DNA from: DATCDE01 sp038252405
GTDB lineage: Bacteria; Actinomycetota; Actinomycetes; Prado026
Direction: 5' to 3'
DNA: 23,348 nt
Assembly: GCA_038252405.1 (NCBI GenBank)
Contig: JBBSAJ010000037.1
Span: 1-23,348 of the forward strand
Part shown: one piece after another, positions 20,844 to 23,348 of the stretch
Position numbering within the stretch: the stretch's first letter is position 1
Layout: each line of letters begins with the position of its first letter
Program-made: the position numbers and the translations under genes
The notes under the pieces: generated by a model
The model's database searches: none
What the model was told of the DNA's origin: nothing
The model's input: the letters and a program-made list of their open reading frames with translations, nothing else

Positions 20844-22637
20844 GTGGTCCGACTGCGCGCGCCCGAGCTGACCGGCCGGGCCTGGCTGAACACCGGTGAC
20901 CGCTCCTACACGCTCGCGGACCTGCGCGGGCGCATCGTCCTCCTCGACTTCTGGACCTTCTGCTGCATCAACTGCCTGCACGTGCTGGACGAGCTGCGGC
21001 CGCTGGAGGAGAAGTACGGCGACGCCCTGGTCGTCGTGGGCGTCCACTCCCCGAAGTTCGTGCACGAGGCGGACCCGGTGGCGCTCGCGGCCGCCGTGGA
21101 GCGGTACGGCGTCCATCATCCGGTCCTCGACGACCCGGAGCTGAGCACCTGGAGCGCCTACGCGGTGCGCGCGTGGCCGACCCTGGCCGTCGTCGACCCG
21201 GAGGGCTACCTGGTCGCACAGCTGTCCGGGGAGGGGCACGGCCACGGCCTGGACAGCCTGGTCGCCGACCTGGTCGTCGAGCACGAGGCCAGGGGCACCC
21301 TGCGCCGCGGGGACGCGCCGTACCAGCCGCCGGCGCCCGAGCCGACCACGTTGCGGTTCCCGGCCACGGCGGTCCTGCTGGCCACCGGGAACCTGCTGGT
21401 CGCCGACGCCGGCCACCACAGTCTGGCCGAGCTGGCGCCCGACGGCGAGACACTCGTGCGCCGGATCGGCTCCGGGGTGCGCGGGCTGGTGGACGGCGCG
21501 GCGAGCGAGGCGCGGTTCAACGAGCCGAACGGGCTGTGCCTGCTGCCCCCGGACGTCGCCGCCGCAGTCGGCTACGACGTCGTGGTGGCGGACACGGTCA
21601 ACCACGCCCTGCGCGGCGTCCGGCTGGACGACGGCCAGGTGAGCACCGTGGCCGGCACCGGCGCGCAGTGGATGCAGGGCGACGGCACGCAGGCGCTGTC
21701 CAGCCCGTGGGACGTCGCCTGGTTCGACGGGGCTGTGGCCGTGGCGATGGCGGGCATCCACCAGCTGTGGCGGTTCGACCCGCCCAGCGGCACGGTCGAG
21801 GTGCTCGCCGGGACGACGAACGAGGGCCTGCGCGACGGGCCGCCCGAGGAGGCCTGGTTCGCCCAGACGTCGGGGCTGGCCGTCGACGGCGACCGGCTGT
21901 GGCTCGTCGACAGCGAGACCTCGTCGTTGCGTTCGCTGGCGAACGGAGCGGTGGCCACCCACATCGGCCGTGGGCTGTTCGACTTCGGGCACGTCGACGG
22001 GCCGGCCAGCGGGGCCCTGCTGCAGCACCCGCTGGGCGTCGCCGTGCTGCCCGACGGCAGCGTCGCGGTCTGCGACACCTACAACGGCGCGGTCCGCCGG
22101 TACGAGCCGGCGACGGCGCAGGTCACGACCCTGGTGACCGGGCTGCGCGAGCCCAGCGGGGCCCTCGTCGTCGAGGGCGACCTGCTCGTGGTCGAGTCGG
22201 CCGCCCACGGGCTGACCCGGGTGCGACTGCCCGACGAGGCGCTGGCGGTGCCAGCGGCGGCGTATCGCACCCAGCGTCCGGTCACGGATGTGGCCGCCGG
22301 TCCGCTCGACCTCGCGGTGGTCTTCGAGCCGCCGTCCGGGCAGAAGCTGGACGAGCGGTACGGTCCGTCGACCCGGCTGCTGGTGTCGACGACCCCGCCC
22401 GAGCTGCTCGCCGACGGGGCCGGCAGCGGCACCGACCTGAGCCGCGCGCTCGTCCTGTCGGACGACGTCAGCGAGGGGGTGCTGCACGTGGCGGCGTTCG
22501 CCGCCTCCTGTGACGAGGGCGCCGAGTTCCCGGCCTGTCACGTGCACCAGCAGGACTGGGGGATCCCGGTCCGGGTGGTGCACGGCGGCGCGGCCGAGCT
22601 GCGGCTGTTCCTACGCGGGACGCCGGGCGACGCCTGA
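20844..22637 (+). CDS. NHLRC2-like thioredoxin-fold / NHL beta-propeller protein
   Basis: A 597-residue two-part protein. Residues 1-150 are a TlpA-like thioredoxin fold with DFWTFCCINCLHVLDEL, so the redox pair is Cys41-x-x-Cys44, preceded by an extra Cys40. The same CCINC motif occurs in human NHLRC2. Residues about 165-540 form an NHL-repeat beta-propeller: repeated patterns of N-G-L, VVVADTVNHALRGV, GDRLWLVDSETSSLRSL and GSVAVCDTYNGAVRRY. A C-terminal beta domain follows with a CDEGAEFPAC pair. There is no signal peptide, so it is probably cytoplasmic. Function of the family is poorly defined; thiol-disulfide exchange linked to a propeller platform is inferred. Start is GTG at 20844, the only in-frame start before the thioredoxin fold with a purine run. 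The gene is divergent from the NlpC/P60 gene. Confidence 0.87.
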   Translation: MVRLRAPELTGRAWLNTGDRSYTLADLRGRIVLLDFWTFCCINCLHVLDELRPLEEKYGDALVVVGVHSPKFVHEADPVALAAAVERYGVHHPVLDDPELSTWSAYAVRAWPTLAVVDPEGYLVAQLSGEGHGHGLDSLVADLVVEHEARGTLRRGDAPYQPPAPEPTTLRFPATAVLLATGNLLVADAGHHSLAELAPDGETLVRRIGSGVRGLVDGAASEARFNEPNGLCLLPPDVAAAVGYDVVVADTVNHALRGVRLDDGQVSTVAGTGAQWMQGDGTQALSSPWDVAWFDGAVAVAMAGIHQLWRFDPPSGTVEVLAGTTNEGLRDGPPEEAWFAQTSGLAVDGDRLWLVDSETSSLRSLANGAVATHIGRGLFDFGHVDGPASGALLQHPLGVAVLPDGSVAVCDTYNGAVRRYEPATAQVTTLVTGLREPSGALVVEGDLLVVESAAHGLTRVRLPDEALAVPAAAYRTQRPVTDVAAGPLDLAVVFEPPSGQKLDERYGPSTRLLVSTTPPELLADGAGSGTDLSRALVLSDDVSEGVLHVAAFAASCDEGAEFPACHVHQQDWGIPVRVVHGGAAELRLFLRGTPGDA

Positions 22638-23249
22638 CAGGTGCGGGGCGGTCGGGTCCAGGAAACCGAGCGAGCCCGAGCCGAGCCGGTACTGCTCCTC
22701 GACGACGAACCCGGTCCCGGCCAACGTGCCCATCGTGTCCCGGCTCAGTCGGCAGCCGCCGGCCACGTGCGGCCACACAACGGCGTCCAGCCCCCGCTGG
22801 ACCCGGCGCCGGGTCGGAGACGTCCCGCCCACGTGCTCCATGAACACCAGCAGGCCACCCGGACGCAGCACCCGCCACATCTCGGCGGCGGCCTGCTCGG
22901 GGTCGACCACCGAGCACAGCACGAGCGAGGCGACGGCCGCGTCGAACGACGCGTCGGCGAAGGGCAGCTCCTCGGCGACGCCGTCGACCACGTCGATCGG
23001 CACCGGTGCCCGGCTGGCGGCCTCCCTGGCGAGCTCGCGCAGATGGTCCTCGGGCTCCACCGCGACCACCTCGCCCACCGAAGGGGGGTAGTGCGCGAAG
23101 TTCAGCCCGTTCCCGGCTCCCACCTCGACCACGCGGCCGCTGGTCGGGGCCAGCATGCGCTGGCGCTGCTCGGCGAACCCGTACCGCTCCATGCCCCGCG
23201 ACAGCGGAGGGTAGATCCGCGCGAACACCGGATGCCGGATGTGACTCAT
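22611..23249 (-). CDS. Class I SAM-dependent methyltransferase (Methyltransf_11 type)
   Basis: A 212-residue Rossmann-fold methyltransferase. Motif I is VVEVGAGNG at residues 40-48, motif II VVAVEPEDHLREL follows, then DGVAEELPFADASFDAAVASLVLCSV (motifs around the AdoMet adenine and post-II region) and RVLRPGGLLVFMEHV (motif III). The N-terminal HPVFARIYPPLSRGMERYG is typical of small UbiE/phospholipid-methyltransferase-like proteins in actinobacteria, whose substrates are mostly unknown. The start is ATG 23249, with AAGGAGA about ten bases upstream; further upstream open sequence lacks a better start. Its 3' end overlaps the end of the convergent NHLRC2-like gene by 27 bp. Confidence 0.87.
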   Translation of the reverse strand: MSHIRHPVFARIYPPLSRGMERYGFAEQRQRMLAPTSGRVVEVGAGNGLNFAHYPPSVGEVVAVEPEDHLRELAREAASRAPVPIDVVDGVAEELPFADASFDAAVASLVLCSVVDPEQAAAEMWRVLRPGGLLVFMEHVGGTSPTRRRVQRGLDAVVWPHVAGGCRLSRDTMGTLAGTGFVVEEQYRLGSGSLGFLDPTAPHLSGVARRPA

Positions 23250-23348
23250 CCGCCGCCCTCTCCTTTGCTCGTCGTGGCAGGCGGCAAGGGGGCCCGGGCG
23301 GCCCCGGGGCCAGGAAACATCGGGGGTGTGAGCCGGCACAGAGGGGCA

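Noticed and set aside
20073..22583. An 836-codon open frame on the minus strand opposite the NHLRC2-like and NlpC/P60 genes.
   Set aside because: Its product is a Gly/Pro/Arg/Gln/His-rich sequence without domains, as expected for the antisense frame of very GC-rich genes; the other strand and frame encode clear families.
23328..23348. Possible start (GTG) of a plus-strand gene running off the right edge.
   Set aside because: Only seven codons are visible and the purine stretch upstream is not a clear ribosome binding site; it cannot be supported.
1..23348. Search for CRISPR arrays, tRNA or rRNA genes, transposases, integrases and toxin-antitoxin pairs.
   Set aside because: No direct-repeat array, cloverleaf-like sequence, transposase motif or small paired open frames were recognised by eye; weak tRNA-like folds cannot be excluded without a dedicated scan.

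Overview
The window is about 23.3 kb of very GC-rich DNA with dense genes, frequent GTG starts, several 1-14 bp gene overlaps and strong G/C bias at third codon positions. Gene content points to an actinobacterium: a mycothiol-dependent-enzyme family protein, a DevS/DevR (DosS/DosR)-type two-component pair, split cydD and cydC genes, and a BkdABC-type 2-oxoacid dehydrogenase operon as in mycobacteria. Genus cannot be resolved from the sequence alone. No rRNA, tRNA, CRISPR array, transposase or phage gene was seen; this looks like ordinary chromosome.

Left part (1-2340): the start of an unknown minus-strand gene, an aromatic/histidinol-phosphate-type aminotransferase (pat/hisC2), and convergent to it an EamA-type exporter. 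Centre-left (2437-10765): the respiratory block cydA-cydB-cydD-cydC followed, with a 14 bp overlap, by a two-GAF histidine kinase that keeps the haem-ligand histidine of DosS. The response regulator (devR type) lies immediately downstream on the opposite strand; the two stop codons overlap. A GGGACC-AAC-GGCCCT site upstream of cydA resembles the DevR/DosR box. A cytochrome bd operon that carries its own redox/gas sensor and may be controlled by the cognate regulator is therefore the main regulatory theme.

Centre (10103-13035, minus): a glycosyltransferase-39-like membrane protein, a TesB-like thioesterase and devR read in the same direction with short or negative spacing and may form one operon. 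The glycosyltransferase has a 12-bp tandem repeat at its N terminus. Centre-right (13346-16774, plus): E1 alpha, E1 beta and E2 of a 2-oxoacid dehydrogenase, best read as the branched-chain enzyme, with no E3 gene nearby. A 128-bp element with 23-bp perfect inverted arms and a nested hairpin separates it from the next, convergent gene.

Right part (16949-23249): a mycothiol-dependent maleylpyruvate isomerase-family gene lies downstream of a rhodanese lipoprotein gene, whose promoter carries a perfect ATACCCC-CC-GGGGTAT palindrome of the CsoR/CstR type. Then come a nitrilase-superfamily amidohydrolase (plus), a tight pair for cell-wall peptide cleavage (NlpC/P60 lipoprotein and an MpaA-like M14 peptidase, minus), a bacterial NHLRC2-like thioredoxin/NHL protein (plus), and a class I methyltransferase (minus).

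No wholly new multi-gene system can be demonstrated. The points most worth a second look are the two candidate operators (cyd and rhodanese), the sensor-oxidase operon layout and the palindromic element at 16809-16936.
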